Origin: an uncultured Candidatus Melainabacteria bacterium
Lineage (GTDB): Bacteria > Cyanobacteriota > Vampirovibrionia > Gastranaerophilales > Gastranaerophilaceae
Length of the DNA stretch: 64,000 bases
Direction: 5' to 3'
Assembly (NCBI GenBank): GCA_934757245.1
Contig: CAKVLH010000007.1
Span: 18,354 to 82,353, forward strand
The notes under the pieces are model-generated. The model was given only the letters and a program-made list of their open reading frames with translations, searched no databases and was not told the origin of the DNA. The position numbers were made by a program, and so were the translations under genes. Positions 39,621 through 49,431 of the stretch are shown here, in pieces (the first letter of the stretch is position 1; every line of letters begins with the position of its first letter).

Positions 39621-41573
39621 ATGACGATTAGAAAACTTACTGTGGCAGCTGCAATTGCCGTTGGTATAGCAACGTGTTCGTTCAATACGGTAATGGCAGC
39701 CTGCCCATGCGACCAGCGACCTATTGTTTCAGAAGGTGCATGTCCTATTGAGGAAATGCCTCAAGTTACAGGTCAAGCTTGTCCATGCAAAACTCCGGCT
39801 CCAAAAACAGATTGCGGATGCCCTGTTGCACCAAAATGTGAACCGGACCCAGTTCCATCTTGTGCTTTATGCCCTGGAACAAAAGATTTACAACGTGAAG
39901 ATATGAAGCAAGTTTACTCATATCCTAACGCAGTTTATGGTTACAACAACTTTGTAGGTACTGAAAAAGATTCAATCTACAAAGCAGAAGGTTTTTCCGT
40001 AAACAGAGAAATTAACAAACTTACAGCAGGTACAATGGGTACAACTGTTGCAACTGACGGCAACATCACAGGTGCTGCTTCAAACATTCCTTGCTTAAAC
40101 GATTTGACAAGTCATAGAGGTGCGCCAATCGTTAGAGATGAAGCAAAAATGGATGGAAATTCTTGCCCAATTCAAATGAGTACGGCAAATTCAATTCAAG
40201 CGATTAAAAAGACTTTAACCCCTTTTGATTTGTCTCCGTTTGAAAATATGACAGGTGCAGCTGCTAATTTACAAATGTTCCCTGATGTTCCGGACGGATA
40301 TTGGGCATCTTGCGAAATTGATAAACTGGCAACAAATGATATTGTTGTAGGCTATCCTGATAGATTGTTTAAACCTTCAAGAAACATCTCTCGTGCAGAA
40401 TTTGCAACAATGTTAGTAAAAGGTTTTGACAAAGACATGTACTCTTGCGCGCCTGAAAAATTATTCTCAGATGTACCTACAAATCACTGGGCAAATTCAG
40501 CAATTACAGTTGCTGTACATAATGACTTGCTTAAAGGTTATCCGAACGGCAAATTTATGCCTAATCATAACGTAACAAGGGTAGAAGCTTTATGCGCTTT
40601 ATCAAAAGGTATCAAATGTGCAGAAATGGATAAATGCAAGGCTCAAGAAATCTTATCTAAATACTGCGACGGTAACACCGTTCCTGAATGGGCAATTATT
40701 CCTATCGCAAAAGCTTTAGAAAAAGGTGCTTTGAATAATTCACCTTCACCAAACACAATTGCACCGTTTAAAGATGCATCTCGTGCTGACATTGCAGCAA
40801 TGTTACAAAACATTCGTGTAGCAGCAGGTATCGATAAGAACCCTGTAACAGCAAACAATGATTGCCCAATTTGTCCTACTGACAAAAAAGCATTCATTGA
40901 AAACGAAGAAATCGTTAAAATTCCGACTTTACAGTTGAAATTCAAAGACCAAGTAAGTGCCAAATCATCTCACGTTGGTCAAAGATTTGCAGCTAAAACG
41001 TTAGAAGATGTTACAATCAACGGACACTTGTATCCATGCGGTTCTGACGTTCACGGTAAAGTTGTTGAAGTCGTAAGACCTTCAGGATGCCAAAAGGGTG
41101 CTTTAAAACTTGCGTTCACCGAAATTGAAAATTGCGGTCATAAGGATGTTTTACCAAGACAAATTCTTAACGCAGAAATTAACAAATCTAATACGCCAAA
41201 CATTGTATCAAGAGTTGTTACAGCTCCTCTTACTTGGGGTGGTCAAATGTTAGGTATTGTTGGTAGAACAACAGGCGGTATGTTGTCTAACTTAGGTAAC
41301 GCATTAGAAGACGTAGCTTCAGGTACAGGTATCGCATTAGGTGAAGCTTTCCAAGGTCAATTTATGGCATCAGCAAGAAGCTTAGGAGATGTCGCAGTTG
41401 ATACAGTAAAAGCACCTATTGATATTACAAGAACTGCTTTATCTGGAACAATGGGCTTAGTTCAAGCGACAGGCGACGAAGTTGGTTACTTGGTTGACGC
41501 TAAGGGATACAAAATCTCTGCAATTAACCCGAAAGAACACGTAACTATTGCTTTCGGTTGCAGTGGCGAATAG
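39621..41573 (+). CDS. SLH-domain surface protein
   Basis: 650 residues from ATG 39621 with AAAGGAGGTC upstream. Signal peptide (RKLTVAAAIAVGIATCSFNT, cleavage near AALA-like site), then a Cys/Pro-rich region (about 30-90; CPCDQRP, CGCPVAPKCEPDP). SLH motifs at about 220-330: FPDVPDGYWASCEIDKL, GYPDRLFKPSRNISRAEFAT, FSDVPTNHWANSAITVAV, GYPNGKFMPNHNVTRVEA; a weaker third follows. The C-terminal half is beta-rich and unassigned. SLH proteins tether the outer membrane to peptidoglycan in Cyanobacteria and their relatives. Codon use suggests high expression. Confidence 0.9.
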   Translation: MTIRKLTVAAAIAVGIATCSFNTVMAACPCDQRPIVSEGACPIEEMPQVTGQACPCKTPAPKTDCGCPVAPKCEPDPVPSCALCPGTKDLQREDMKQVYSYPNAVYGYNNFVGTEKDSIYKAEGFSVNREINKLTAGTMGTTVATDGNITGAASNIPCLNDLTSHRGAPIVRDEAKMDGNSCPIQMSTANSIQAIKKTLTPFDLSPFENMTGAAANLQMFPDVPDGYWASCEIDKLATNDIVVGYPDRLFKPSRNISRAEFATMLVKGFDKDMYSCAPEKLFSDVPTNHWANSAITVAVHNDLLKGYPNGKFMPNHNVTRVEALCALSKGIKCAEMDKCKAQEILSKYCDGNTVPEWAIIPIAKALEKGALNNSPSPNTIAPFKDASRADIAAMLQNIRVAAGIDKNPVTANNDCPICPTDKKAFIENEEIVKIPTLQLKFKDQVSAKSSHVGQRFAAKTLEDVTINGHLYPCGSDVHGKVVEVVRPSGCQKGALKLAFTEIENCGHKDVLPRQILNAEINKSNTPNIVSRVVTAPLTWGGQMLGIVGRTTGGMLSNLGNALEDVASGTGIALGEAFQGQFMASARSLGDVAVDTVKAPIDITRTALSGTMGLVQATGDEVGYLVDAKGYKISAINPKEHVTIAFGCSGE

Positions 41574-41600
41574 TAAGTTAATCGTTCGCTAAATAGGGGG

Positions 41601-41637
41601 AAGAAGTCGTAGGATATACGGCTTCTTTCTTTTTTTG
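41601..41637 (+). terminator. Terminator after the SLH gene
   Basis: AAGAAGTCGTA, GGATA, TACGGCTTCTT, then TCTTTTTTT. Confidence 0.85.
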
Positions 41638-41648
41638 TGGGTGTTATA

Positions 41649-41671
41649 GTTGGGCTGAAAGCCCAACCTAC
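41649..41671. repeat. CTAC-type short hairpin repeat
   Basis: GTTGGGC-TGAAA-GCCCAAC-CTAC. Confidence 0.7.
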
Positions 41672-41710
41672 AGGCTTTTTTGCAGTTTTTCTTTGGTTGA
41701 ACATTCCGCA

Positions 41711-41808
41711 TTCTCTCCTATGGAGAGATAGAATTCCTTGATGAAAGGGCATTATTATTTTTGAAATAATTTTGCCCTTGAATTTAGAAATTCTTGAGAG
41801 GGTGTTAT
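41711..41808. repeat. TCTCTCC-type repeat, copy 1
   Basis: TTCTCTCCTATGGAGAGATA, GAATTCCTTGATGAAAGGGC, spacer, GCCCTTGAATTTAGAAATTC, then GAGAGGGTGTTA. Matches 60278-60373. Confidence 0.75.
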
Positions 41809-41824
41809 AAAAATGTAGAGAATT

Positions 41825-41847
41825 GTAGGTTGGGCTTTTAGCCCAAC
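41825..41847. repeat. CTAC-type short hairpin repeat (reverse)
   Basis: GTAGGTTGGGC-TTTTA-GCCCAAC; inverted relative to 41649-41671. Confidence 0.7.
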
Positions 41848-41974
41848 AATAACAGAAGGCTTAGCTTAATGCTCTAAAAAGTTGCACTATAATAAAATGT
41901 TAAAAATTTTTCTACCCTTTTTTAACCCTTTTGTAGTAGAATATTAGTGTATATATTAAGGGAAGGTTAGAAAA

Positions 41975-43069
41975 ATGGTAAACAAACTTATTAAAGAAGA
42001 CACTAAAATGTTCCTAACGGGAAATGAAGTGTTGGCTTATGCCGCGAATTCGGCGGAAGCTGATTTTATGTATGGTTATCCGATTACACCTCAAAACGAA
42101 ATTATGCATACTTGGTGTAAACTCTTACCAAAAACGGGCGCAGGATTTTTGCAAACAGAAGATGAAATTTCTGCAGGCTTTTCAACAATTGGCGGTATCT
42201 TAGCTGGTAGAAGAGCATTTACGGCAACAGCCGGTCCGGGGAATGTAATTATGCAAGACGCTCAATCAATGGCTGAAATGATGAGAATTCCATTTGTTTG
42301 TGCGGTTATGCAAAGAGGCGGACCTTCCACTGCGACCGTAATTTACGCTCAACAAGAAACAAGATTGACTTGTTTTGGTGGAAATGGCGAAGGATTTAGA
42401 ATTGTTTATTCAACAGCTGGCCACCAGGACTTGTATGATTATATGATTAAAGCATTCAATACGGCTTGGAAATACAGATTCCCAACTTATGTATTGGCAG
42501 ACGGTTATCAAGGCAAAATGAGAGAACCTGTAACATTGTATGACCCTGCTTCTCGTGGCATTACAATGGTTCCGACTGAAAAATCACTTCTTGCAGACGG
42601 TCAAATTGGTGTTGACAGAAAATCAGCTCACATGAGAAATACATACAATATGGAAGAAGAATTGATGAACGTTCTTGACGGATATCAAGCTGATTTTGAT
42701 AAAATGGCAGAAGAAGTTCAAGAATGGGAAGAATACAAAGCTGAAGATGCTGAAATCCTTGTAATTGCTCATGGTATTGTAGCGCGTTCCGCTAGAACTG
42801 CTATTGATGAATTAAGAGAAAAAGGTATTAAAGCCGGATTATTCAGACCAATCACAATAAGACCATTGGCAGTAAAACCTTTGAGAGAAGCTGTAAGCAG
42901 AGCTAAACAAGTATTGTTTACTGAATCTGCAAACGGTCAACTTGCTCAAATGGTGCTTGAAAAACTTTACGGCTTAACAACTCCATACCAAACGCTATTC
43001 AAAATGGGCGTTGGCGTAACAGGTGATGATATTGTTGCGAAAGTAGAGAGTATGTTGGTAGTAGCTTAA
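41975..43069 (+). CDS. 2-oxoacid:ferredoxin oxidoreductase, alpha subunit
   Basis: 364 residues. Start at ATG 41975 supported by GGGAAGG; a second ATG at 42008 is possible. Pyrimidine/core family motifs: GYPITPQNEIMHTW, TEDEISAGFSTIGG, TATAGPGNVIMQDAQS, and the C-terminal transketolase-like domain (PITIRPLAVKPLREAVSRAK). With the beta, gamma and delta genes downstream it forms an enzyme converting a 2-oxoacid, CoA and ferredoxin to acyl-CoA, CO2 and reduced ferredoxin. The substrate (oxoglutarate or branched-chain oxoacid) cannot be fixed from sequence by eye. Confidence 0.9.
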   Translation: MVNKLIKEDTKMFLTGNEVLAYAANSAEADFMYGYPITPQNEIMHTWCKLLPKTGAGFLQTEDEISAGFSTIGGILAGRRAFTATAGPGNVIMQDAQSMAEMMRIPFVCAVMQRGGPSTATVIYAQQETRLTCFGGNGEGFRIVYSTAGHQDLYDYMIKAFNTAWKYRFPTYVLADGYQGKMREPVTLYDPASRGITMVPTEKSLLADGQIGVDRKSAHMRNTYNMEEELMNVLDGYQADFDKMAEEVQEWEEYKAEDAEILVIAHGIVARSARTAIDELREKGIKAGLFRPITIRPLAVKPLREAVSRAKQVLFTESANGQLAQMVLEKLYGLTTPYQTLFKMGVGVTGDDIVAKVESMLVVA

Positions 43070-43074
43070 TGAAA

Positions 43075-43216
43075 GAAGGGAATAGGGGAATAAGGCAATA
43101 AGGGAATAAGAGATTTTAGATTATTGTTTAAGAAAAGTGCGTTTAATAAACGTAATATAAAAATAAAAATATTTAATACCACTTATTCCCTTATTACCTT
43201 ATTCCCTCATTCCCCT
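43075..43216. repeat. Octamer-arm hairpin (copy A3)
   Basis: GGGAATAGGGGAATAAGGCA at the left, CTTATTCCCTTATTACCTTA at the right (to 43216), between alpha and beta subunit genes. Internal GCGTTTAATAAACG palindrome. Confidence 0.85.
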
Positions 43217-43230
43217 AAAAGGAGATAAAA

Positions 43231-43980
43231 ATGTCAGAATTATTAACCCTTCCACCAAATTTACCAAAATCTCAGAATGCTGAGGTTGGTGCAAGTAAAT
43301 TTTGCCCTGGATGCGGACACGGAATAACTTTAAAAGCGTTAGAAAGCGCAATTGATGAACTTGGTATTCAACAAAAAACAGTTTTTGGTTGCGATATCGG
43401 ATGTTCACTTTTGGCTTGGAACTATTTGGACGTAGATACTGTTCAAACTCACCACGGTAGAACGACTCCTGTTATCTACGGTTTCACAAGAGCAAACAAA
43501 GATGCTATCGGTATTGCTTATATGGGCGATGGCGGCGGACTTGCAATCGGCGCGCAACACTTAGTAAACGCAACTGTTCGTGGTGAAAGAATGATGATTG
43601 TTGTTGTAAATAACACTAACTATGGTATGACAGGCGGTCAAATGTCTCCAACAACAATGCCCGGACAAAAAACAGAAACAACACCTTATGGTAGAGATTG
43701 CGAAGTTACAGGTAAACCTGCAAAAGCTGCCGAAATGGTTGCATCAATTGCGGATAAGTCAAAATCTTTTGTTGCACGTTCAACTGTTTCTAACTTTATG
43801 AAGCTAAAACAAACTTTCGTAAAAGGTTTGAAGAATGTTGAAAACGGCGGATTTTCATTCGTAGAAGTTCTTTCAATTTGTCCACTAAACTGGAGAACTA
43901 ACAACGTTGATACGTTTGGCAGACTCAAACAAATGGAAGAATTCTTTGAAGTGAAGGAATTTTTGAGTCCGGAAGGGTAA
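43231..43980 (+). CDS. 2-oxoacid:ferredoxin oxidoreductase, beta subunit
   Basis: 249 residues; AAAAGGAGATAAAA before ATG. Thiamine diphosphate subunit: FCPGCGHGITLKALESAI, VFGCDIGCSLLA, and the TPP motif GDGGGLAIGAQH...VVNNTNYGMTGGQMSPTT. It binds TPP and one 4Fe-4S cluster and carries the catalytic centre at the contact with the alpha subunit. Confidence 0.94.
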   Translation: MSELLTLPPNLPKSQNAEVGASKFCPGCGHGITLKALESAIDELGIQQKTVFGCDIGCSLLAWNYLDVDTVQTHHGRTTPVIYGFTRANKDAIGIAYMGDGGGLAIGAQHLVNATVRGERMMIVVVNNTNYGMTGGQMSPTTMPGQKTETTPYGRDCEVTGKPAKAAEMVASIADKSKSFVARSTVSNFMKLKQTFVKGLKNVENGGFSFVEVLSICPLNWRTNNVDTFGRLKQMEEFFEVKEFLSPEG

Positions 43981-43988
43981 AGTAACAG

Positions 43989-44130
43989 AAAGGGAATGAG
44001 GTAATAGGGTAATAAGGGAATAAGAGATTTTAGATTATTGTTTAAGTGAATTGTGTTTATAAAACTCAATATAAAAATAAAAATATTTAATACCACCTAT
44101 TCCCTCATTACCTTATTCCCCTATTCCCTT
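43989..44130. repeat. Octamer-arm hairpin (copy A4)
   Basis: GGGAATGA-GGTAATAG-GGTAATAA-GGGAATAA at the left; CTATTCCCTCATTACCTTAT at the right. Lies between beta and gamma subunit genes. Confidence 0.85.
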
Positions 44131-44145
44131 AAAAAGGAGATAAAA

Positions 44146-44709
44146 ATGTCTAGAACAAAAATAGTATTAGCCGGTGAAGGCGGACAAGGCGTTCAGTCTA
44201 TTGCTAAAATTCTTGTTGAAGCCGGTTATGAAGCTGGTAAACAAGTTTTATATATTCCAAACTTTGGCGTAGAACAAAGAGGCGGTGTTTCAATCGCTTT
44301 CTGTCAAATTGCTGACGAAAGAATCGGCGAACCAAGATTTGCAAAAGGCGATATAATTATTATGCTATCTGATAGAGCAATTGACAGATGTGAAGCTTAT
44401 GTAAGTGAAAACTCAACTGTTGTTTACGATACATCCGTTTGTACAAAGAAACCGCAAGTTAAATGCAAGCAAGTAATAGGTGTTGATGCGAATAAAATTG
44501 CGAACGAAAAACTTAGTGCAAGAGTATTCAATATAATTATTTTGGGTGTTTTACTTGCAGCGACAAATGTTTTGAGATTGGAAGATATTAAAAACGCTAT
44601 GGAAATGGCACTTGGCAAAAAATTCGACGCCAAACCTGAATTGAGAGAATTAAATTATAAGGCTCTTGAGATGGGAATGGGGTTAGTGAACGTCGGAGCG
44701 AAAGTGTAA
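44146..44709 (+). CDS. 2-oxoacid:ferredoxin oxidoreductase, gamma subunit
   Basis: 187 residues from ATG 44146, with AAAAAGGAGA upstream; the open frame further left is inside the repeat. Motifs: IVLAGEGGQGVQSIAKILVE, YIPNFGVEQRGGVSIAFCQI, GVLLAATNVLRLEDIKNAME. The gamma subunit holds the CoA-binding part. Confidence 0.93.
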   Translation: MSRTKIVLAGEGGQGVQSIAKILVEAGYEAGKQVLYIPNFGVEQRGGVSIAFCQIADERIGEPRFAKGDIIIMLSDRAIDRCEAYVSENSTVVYDTSVCTKKPQVKCKQVIGVDANKIANEKLSARVFNIIILGVLLAATNVLRLEDIKNAMEMALGKKFDAKPELRELNYKALEMGMGLVNVGAKV

Positions 44710-44715
44710 ATTAAG

Positions 44716-44855
44716 GAAAGGGAATAAGGTAATAGGGTAATAAGGGAATAAGAGATTTTAGATTATTGTTTAAAAAATGCGCCTAATAAACGCAACATAA
44801 AATAGAAATATTTAATACCACTTATTCCCTTATTACCTCATTACCTTATTCCCTT
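44716..44855. repeat. Octamer-arm hairpin (copy A5)
   Basis: GGGAATAA-GGTAATAG-GGTAATAA-GGGAATAA at the left; CTTATTCCCTTATTACCTCA at the right. Lies between gamma and delta subunit genes. Confidence 0.85.
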
Positions 44856-44869
44856 GAGAAAGGATTAAA

Positions 44870-45142
44870 ATGACAGAAAAAAAATATCATGGCTATAAAA
44901 TAGAAGGCGTTGGTAAAGGTAAAGCTGACTATTATGTTTATACTGATTTGTGCAAAGGCTGTGGACTTTGTATTGCAAAATGCCCTATGAATAAAGCAGG
45001 CAAAGAATGTTTAACTTGGTCAAAAGAAGTTGGTTTATACCAAACTCCTGCAGTTGCGCCAAATCCTGAAATCTGTATTGCTTGTGGTGCTTGTGCAATG
45101 ACTTGCCCGGATAGTGCAATCAGAATTGAGAAAAGAAGTTAG
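44870..45142 (+). CDS. 2-oxoacid:ferredoxin oxidoreductase, delta (ferredoxin) subunit
   Basis: 90 residues with two 4Fe-4S motifs: CKGCGLCIAKCP and CIACGACAMTCPD. It carries electrons from the TPP subunit to free ferredoxin. GAAAGGATT before ATG. Last gene of the operon; a terminator follows. Confidence 0.94.
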   Translation: MTEKKYHGYKIEGVGKGKADYYVYTDLCKGCGLCIAKCPMNKAGKECLTWSKEVGLYQTPAVAPNPEICIACGACAMTCPDSAIRIEKRS

Positions 45143-45164
45143 TTTTTAAATAAGTTAAAAGCGT

Positions 45165-45280
45165 AAAAATTGCACACGACCTTTCTAAATTGAAAATAGA
45201 CAATTGAAAATTATTTAAAACAATTTTCCATTTTCCACTTTCAATTTTCCATTGAAAGAAGGGTGGTGTGCAATTTTTTT
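45165..45280 (+). terminator. Terminator of the oxidoreductase operon with a repeat in its loop
   Basis: AAAAATTGCACAC(GACC) at 45165-45182 pairs with GGGTGGTGTGCAATTTTTTT at 45261-45280. The loop contains a 66-base heptamer-arm element (45188-45253: AATTGAAAATAGACAATTG ... CAATTTTCCATTTTCCACTT). Confidence 0.7.
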
Positions 45281-45403
45281 GTACTATTAAAACTAATAAA
45301 GATGCGTCAATCACTCTTTACAAATTTTTTATTATGCAAATAAAAATTTTTGTTTTAGAATATAAGTGTAAAATTAACACTAGAAGAAATAGGGATTAAG
45401 AAA

Positions 45404-47197
45404 ATGGCAAATAAGAATATTAGAAACATCGCTATTATTGCCCACGTTGACCATGGTAAAACTACTATGGTTGATTGCATGCTTAAACAAAGTGGTGCAT
45501 TTAGAGAAAATCAACAAGTTCAAGAACGTGTACTTGATAATAACGATTTGGAAAGAGAAAGAGGAATTACAATTCTTTCTAAAAATATTGCGATTGACTA
45601 TAAAGGTATTAAAATCAACGTAGTTGACACTCCTGGCCACGCAGATTTCGGTGGTGAAGTAGAACGTGTATTGGGTATGGTAGACGGTGCATTGCTTATC
45701 GTTGACGCAGCAGAAGGTCCAATGCCTCAAACAAGATTCGTTTTATCAAAAGCATTAGAACTTGGAATTAAAATTATTGTAGTAATCAATAAAATCGACA
45801 AGCCTGCTGCTGATCCTGACGGAACATTGGATAAAGTTTTTGATTTATTCACAGAATTGACTGACAGAGAAGATTTAATTGATTTCCCTTATATTTACGC
45901 AAGTAGCTTGAACGGTTTTGCAATCAAACATCTTGATGACGAAAGAAAAGACATGATTCCGCTTTTGGATTGTATTATCGAAAACATTCAAGAGCCTGCA
46001 GGTGATTCAACAAAGCCTTTCCAATTCAGAGCAACAACTCTTGATTACAATGAATACGTAGGAAGAATTGTAATCGGTCGTGTTGCAAATGGTATAATTC
46101 ATTCACAAGACCAAGTTGCTTGGATTAACCACGAAGGAAAAGTTACAAAAGGGAAAGTTACAAAATTGTTTGGCTTCCATGATTTAGGACGTATAGAAAT
46201 TGAAGAAGCAGAAGCCGGTGATATTGTTGGTATTGCAGGTTTTTCTGATATCCAAATCGGTGAAACTCTTTGCGACCCTAATAACATTGAAGCTTTGCCT
46301 TTAATTAAGGTTGACGAACCTACTTTGCAAATGAATTTCTCTGTAAACGACAGCCCATTTGCAGGTCAGGAAGGTAAGTTTGTAACATCTAGACAACTTA
46401 GAAAAAGACTTTATGACGAATTAGAAAAAAACGTGAGTTTGAAAGTCGAAGATACTGATTCAACAGACTGCTTCAAGGTTAGCGGTAGAGGCGAACTTCA
46501 CTTGGGTATTCTAATTGAAACAATGCGTAGAGAAGGTTACGAATTCCAAGTTTCTAAACCGGAAGTTATTTTTAAAGGTGAAGGTGAAAACTTGCAAGAA
46601 CCTTTTGAAGACTTGTTAGTTGACGTTCCTGAAGAATATGCTGGTTCTTGCATTGACAGACTTTCAGGCAGAAAAGCTACTATGATTGAAATGCAAAACG
46701 CTAACGGCAGAACAAACATGAAATTCTCAATTCCTGCAAGAGGTTTGATTGGTTTCCGTTCTGAATTTATCCGTATGACTCGTGGCGAAGGTATTATGTA
46801 TCACACATTTGACGAATACAAACCTTATGCCGGTGATATTCCAAAACAAAGAAGCGGTTCAATCTTAGCACACGAACAAGGTGAAGCTATTCCTTACGCT
46901 TTGGCTCAATTTGAAGATAGAGGAGTGTTCTTTGTTACACCAAAAACTAAGGTATACAGAGGTATGATTATCGGTGAAGGCAACAGACCTCAAGATATCG
47001 TAGTTAACATTTGTAAGACTAAAAAATTAACCAATATGAGAAGTGCGACAGCCGATGTAATGGTAACTTTACAGGCTCACAAAGAACTTTCATTGGAAGA
47101 TTGTTTAGAATACATTGGCGATGACGAACTTGTTGAAATCACTCCTGAAAATATCAGAATGAGAAAACAAGATTTGGTTAAATTTAAGAGTATTTAA
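45404..47197 (+). CDS. typA: GTP-binding protein TypA/BipA
   Basis: 597 residues. G1 [17 protein letters not shown]2 region [14 protein letters not shown]3 [14 protein letters not shown]4 [14 protein letters not shown]-like domains follow, and the TypA-specific C-terminal domain ([33 protein letters not shown]). A ribosome-associated GTPase involved in 50S assembly and stress or cold growth. Monocistronic. Confidence 0.97.
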   Translation: MANKNIRNIAIIAHVDHGKTTMVDCMLKQSGAFRENQQVQERVLDNNDLERERGITILSKNIAIDYKGIKINVVDTPGHADFGGEVERVLGMVDGALLIVDAAEGPMPQTRFVLSKALELGIKIIVVINKIDKPAADPDGTLDKVFDLFTELTDREDLIDFPYIYASSLNGFAIKHLDDERKDMIPLLDCIIENIQEPAGDSTKPFQFRATTLDYNEYVGRIVIGRVANGIIHSQDQVAWINHEGKVTKGKVTKLFGFHDLGRIEIEEAEAGDIVGIAGFSDIQIGETLCDPNNIEALPLIKVDEPTLQMNFSVNDSPFAGQEGKFVTSRQLRKRLYDELEKNVSLKVEDTDSTDCFKVSGRGELHLGILIETMRREGYEFQVSKPEVIFKGEGENLQEPFEDLLVDVPEEYAGSCIDRLSGRKATMIEMQNANGRTNMKFSIPARGLIGFRSEFIRMTRGEGIMYHTFDEYKPYAGDIPKQRSGSILAHEQGEAIPYALAQFEDRGVFFVTPKTKVYRGMIIGEGNRPQDIVVNICKTKKLTNMRSATADVMVTLQAHKELSLEDCLEYIGDDELVEITPENIRMRKQDLVKFKSI

Positions 47198-47220
47198 GTT
47201 TTAACTTTATAAAATTTATA

Positions 47221-47258
47221 AAAAATGGCGAAGCGCTTGCGCTTCGCCATTTTTTTGT
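47221..47258. terminator. Terminator after typA (bidirectional)
   Basis: AAAAATGGCGAAGCG, CTTG, CGCTTCGCCATTTTTTT. Confidence 0.9.
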
Positions 47259-47273
47259 GTTGACAGTTGTGTT

Positions 47274-48173
47274 TTAAACGCAGTATTTGATTAATTTATC
47301 TACATAATTTACAGCAAGTTTTGGAACATCTGTTTCTTTTGCTTTCCCACCAATAGCTTTTAATATTTCTTGAACAGAAATTGTCTTGTGAGGAAGTGCT
47401 ACAAGTTTGTCCGCAGTAGCTTTTATGTTGTGCATTGCTTCCCACAAAGCTTTGTTTGGATCGTAAATATCTCTACGGCTTATATCAATAAGCTTGCCCT
47501 TTAGTCTTGCGTCGCGAAGCTGATTTCGTTCTGCAAGTTTTGATTTTTGAAGCTCTATGACATCATCTTTTGAGTCTCTGATTTTAATATAGTCTTCCAT
47601 GTTTTTGTGCATATCTAAAGCATTTCTTACGATGTGATTATTTTCATAAACCATACTTGCTTTATTTTCAGAACGAGGATTGTCTGCAATACTAAACCAA
47701 CCGCCGTTATCATAATCAATAGAATAATTATCAAAGCGCATAGAATCGCGTTCGATATAACCTTTTAAATCAGACATTTTTAGCTGAAGTTCTCTTAAAG
47801 CTTCTTTTTTCATTTCAATAAATTTGCCAAGTTTGTTTGATAACACGGTTAGTGAATCTTCTCTGTTCATTGCAGGAACTTCTGTAATAGTCTTGCGCAT
47901 ACGACCATCTTCATATTGATAATAGAATTCTGTACCTAAAATATCTTTTGCAGACATTTTGCCATTCTTCGTTTCAAAAATCTTTTCGTTGTCTGGAAGA
48001 TGTGATGATGCAATAAATAAATCTGCTTGGTCAGCCATTGTAGATATTTTTCCGTTTTTATATTCCCAAGAGTAAGGACTATATTCCATTCTCCAATTGC
48101 CACCGTTTTGTGATGTTTTATCTGTAAATAAACCTTTAAAATTTGTATTCTTGTTTATTGCTTGAATTTGCAT
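47274..48173 (-). CDS. Lineage-specific protein with NFKG leader
   Basis: 299 residues. Leader MQIQAINKNTNFKGLFTDKT, no hydrophobic segment. The middle (about 30-110) is aromatic-rich (MEYSPYSWEYKNGK; EFYYQYEDGRMRKTI), the rest largely helical (about 110-280). Unassigned. It follows the next minus-strand gene by 9 bases and probably shares its transcript. GGAG precedes the ATG. Confidence 0.7.
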   Translation of the reverse strand: MQIQAINKNTNFKGLFTDKTSQNGGNWRMEYSPYSWEYKNGKISTMADQADLFIASSHLPDNEKIFETKNGKMSAKDILGTEFYYQYEDGRMRKTITEVPAMNREDSLTVLSNKLGKFIEMKKEALRELQLKMSDLKGYIERDSMRFDNYSIDYDNGGWFSIADNPRSENKASMVYENNHIVRNALDMHKNMEDYIKIRDSKDDVIELQKSKLAERNQLRDARLKGKLIDISRRDIYDPNKALWEAMHNIKATADKLVALPHKTISVQEILKAIGGKAKETDVPKLAVNYVDKLIKYCV

Positions 48174-48182
48174 AATAATCTC

Positions 48183-49280
48183 CTAAATCTTTTTAATAAC
48201 CTTGATACCTTGTGTTGCATAGAAATTCTTTAGTTCGTCAAACAAAGGAATTAACTTAGCCTTTATATCATTAATCATAGTTTGTTTGCCGGCAATTTCT
48301 AAGTCAATTGATTTTGATTTTTGATTTAATTGAGTAATGTATGATTTTATTTCATCCATAGTTGAGATTGTAACTTTCTTACTTTCTTGCAGACCTGCAA
48401 TGGTAGTTTTTATTTTGTCAATACTATTATTCACACCCAAAAGTGCTTCGTTAAACTTAAATCCTTTGCTAGAAGTCTTTTTAACTTTATTATATGGTCT
48501 AACTTCTTCTTCGTACTTGTTATAAGGGCCTTTGTCATAAGGATATGCAACTCTGCCTTCATTGTAATATGCAGAATCTTCATATTCATTTTGTGTAAAA
48601 TGTTTGTGCGCTAAAGAATTTAAATTATCTTCGGCTTGAGTTCCGTTTTGCATGCTTTTTCCTAATGCTACGTACTTGCTTTGAACTTTTTTCAAGTTTT
48701 CAATGTTTGTGTCAATGCCTGCTAATAATTTTTCTTCTTTTGCCAATTCTTGTTTTGAAGATTTTAGACCTTCTTGAACATACTGTTTTTGTTGGGATAA
48801 TTTATCAATTTCGTCTTCTGCAGTTTCTTTACGATATCTCAAATCACCGGCTTTATCATATAGAGCACTGCAATGTGCAGCTTGTGCCTGTTGATATTTA
48901 GCTTCTGCTACATCTGCGAATCCGCCCATTTCCCTTCTATAATAATATTGGCGGACTTCTTCAAAATCTTGTTTAAAATCTTTTCTAAGTCTGCCAAAAT
49001 AATTTTCTCCAACTTCTTTGTTTACATCCGGATAGCTTGGTTCATTGTCATATACAACGTAATCCACACTTTCCTTAATTCTGTCTCCAACTTTTTCCAT
49101 TGGATCTGCAAAATACACTTTTCCGGTCAAGTTGTTGTGATAAGTGCCAATTGAATCTTCAACACCGGAATTCTTATGCCAGAAACTGTTGTTCTTTAAA
49201 TCCTCTTTGCCGACATAAGTGCGGTAACTTGTAGTTCTTCCTAAAAAATTTGTACTACTTTTGATTGGTGATATTCTCAT
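48183..49280 (-). CDS. Lineage-specific coiled-coil protein with NFLG leader
   Basis: 365 residues from the ATG at 49278-49280, with AAAGGAGGTTATTA upstream; the open frame to 49319 has no such site. Leader MRISPIKSSTNFLGRTTSYR, no signal peptide. Residues about 150-215 and 290-350 are coiled coil (RKETAEDEIDKLSQQKQYVQ; ATIAGLQESKK-type). Polar throughout. Operon with the 299-residue gene. Function unknown. Confidence 0.7.
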   Translation of the reverse strand: MRISPIKSSTNFLGRTTSYRTYVGKEDLKNNSFWHKNSGVEDSIGTYHNNLTGKVYFADPMEKVGDRIKESVDYVVYDNEPSYPDVNKEVGENYFGRLRKDFKQDFEEVRQYYYRREMGGFADVAEAKYQQAQAAHCSALYDKAGDLRYRKETAEDEIDKLSQQKQYVQEGLKSSKQELAKEEKLLAGIDTNIENLKKVQSKYVALGKSMQNGTQAEDNLNSLAHKHFTQNEYEDSAYYNEGRVAYPYDKGPYNKYEEEVRPYNKVKKTSSKGFKFNEALLGVNNSIDKIKTTIAGLQESKKVTISTMDEIKSYITQLNQKSKSIDLEIAGKQTMINDIKAKLIPLFDELKNFYATQGIKVIKKI

Positions 49281-49431
49281 TAATAACCTCCTTTTATACA
49301 CATAGATAGAAATACACAAAATATATCGATTTCGATATAAAATAATATTTCATCTATACTAGTACAAAAAGAAATAAATAAAATATGTTTTTTAAGAAAT
49401 GTAAAGATGAATTTTTTAATAAAAAATAAAC

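Noticed and set aside
44053..44145. Longer N-terminus for the gamma subunit
   Set aside because: The extra frame translates the hairpin repeat; the ATG at 44146 has a strong ribosome binding site and the conserved family start.
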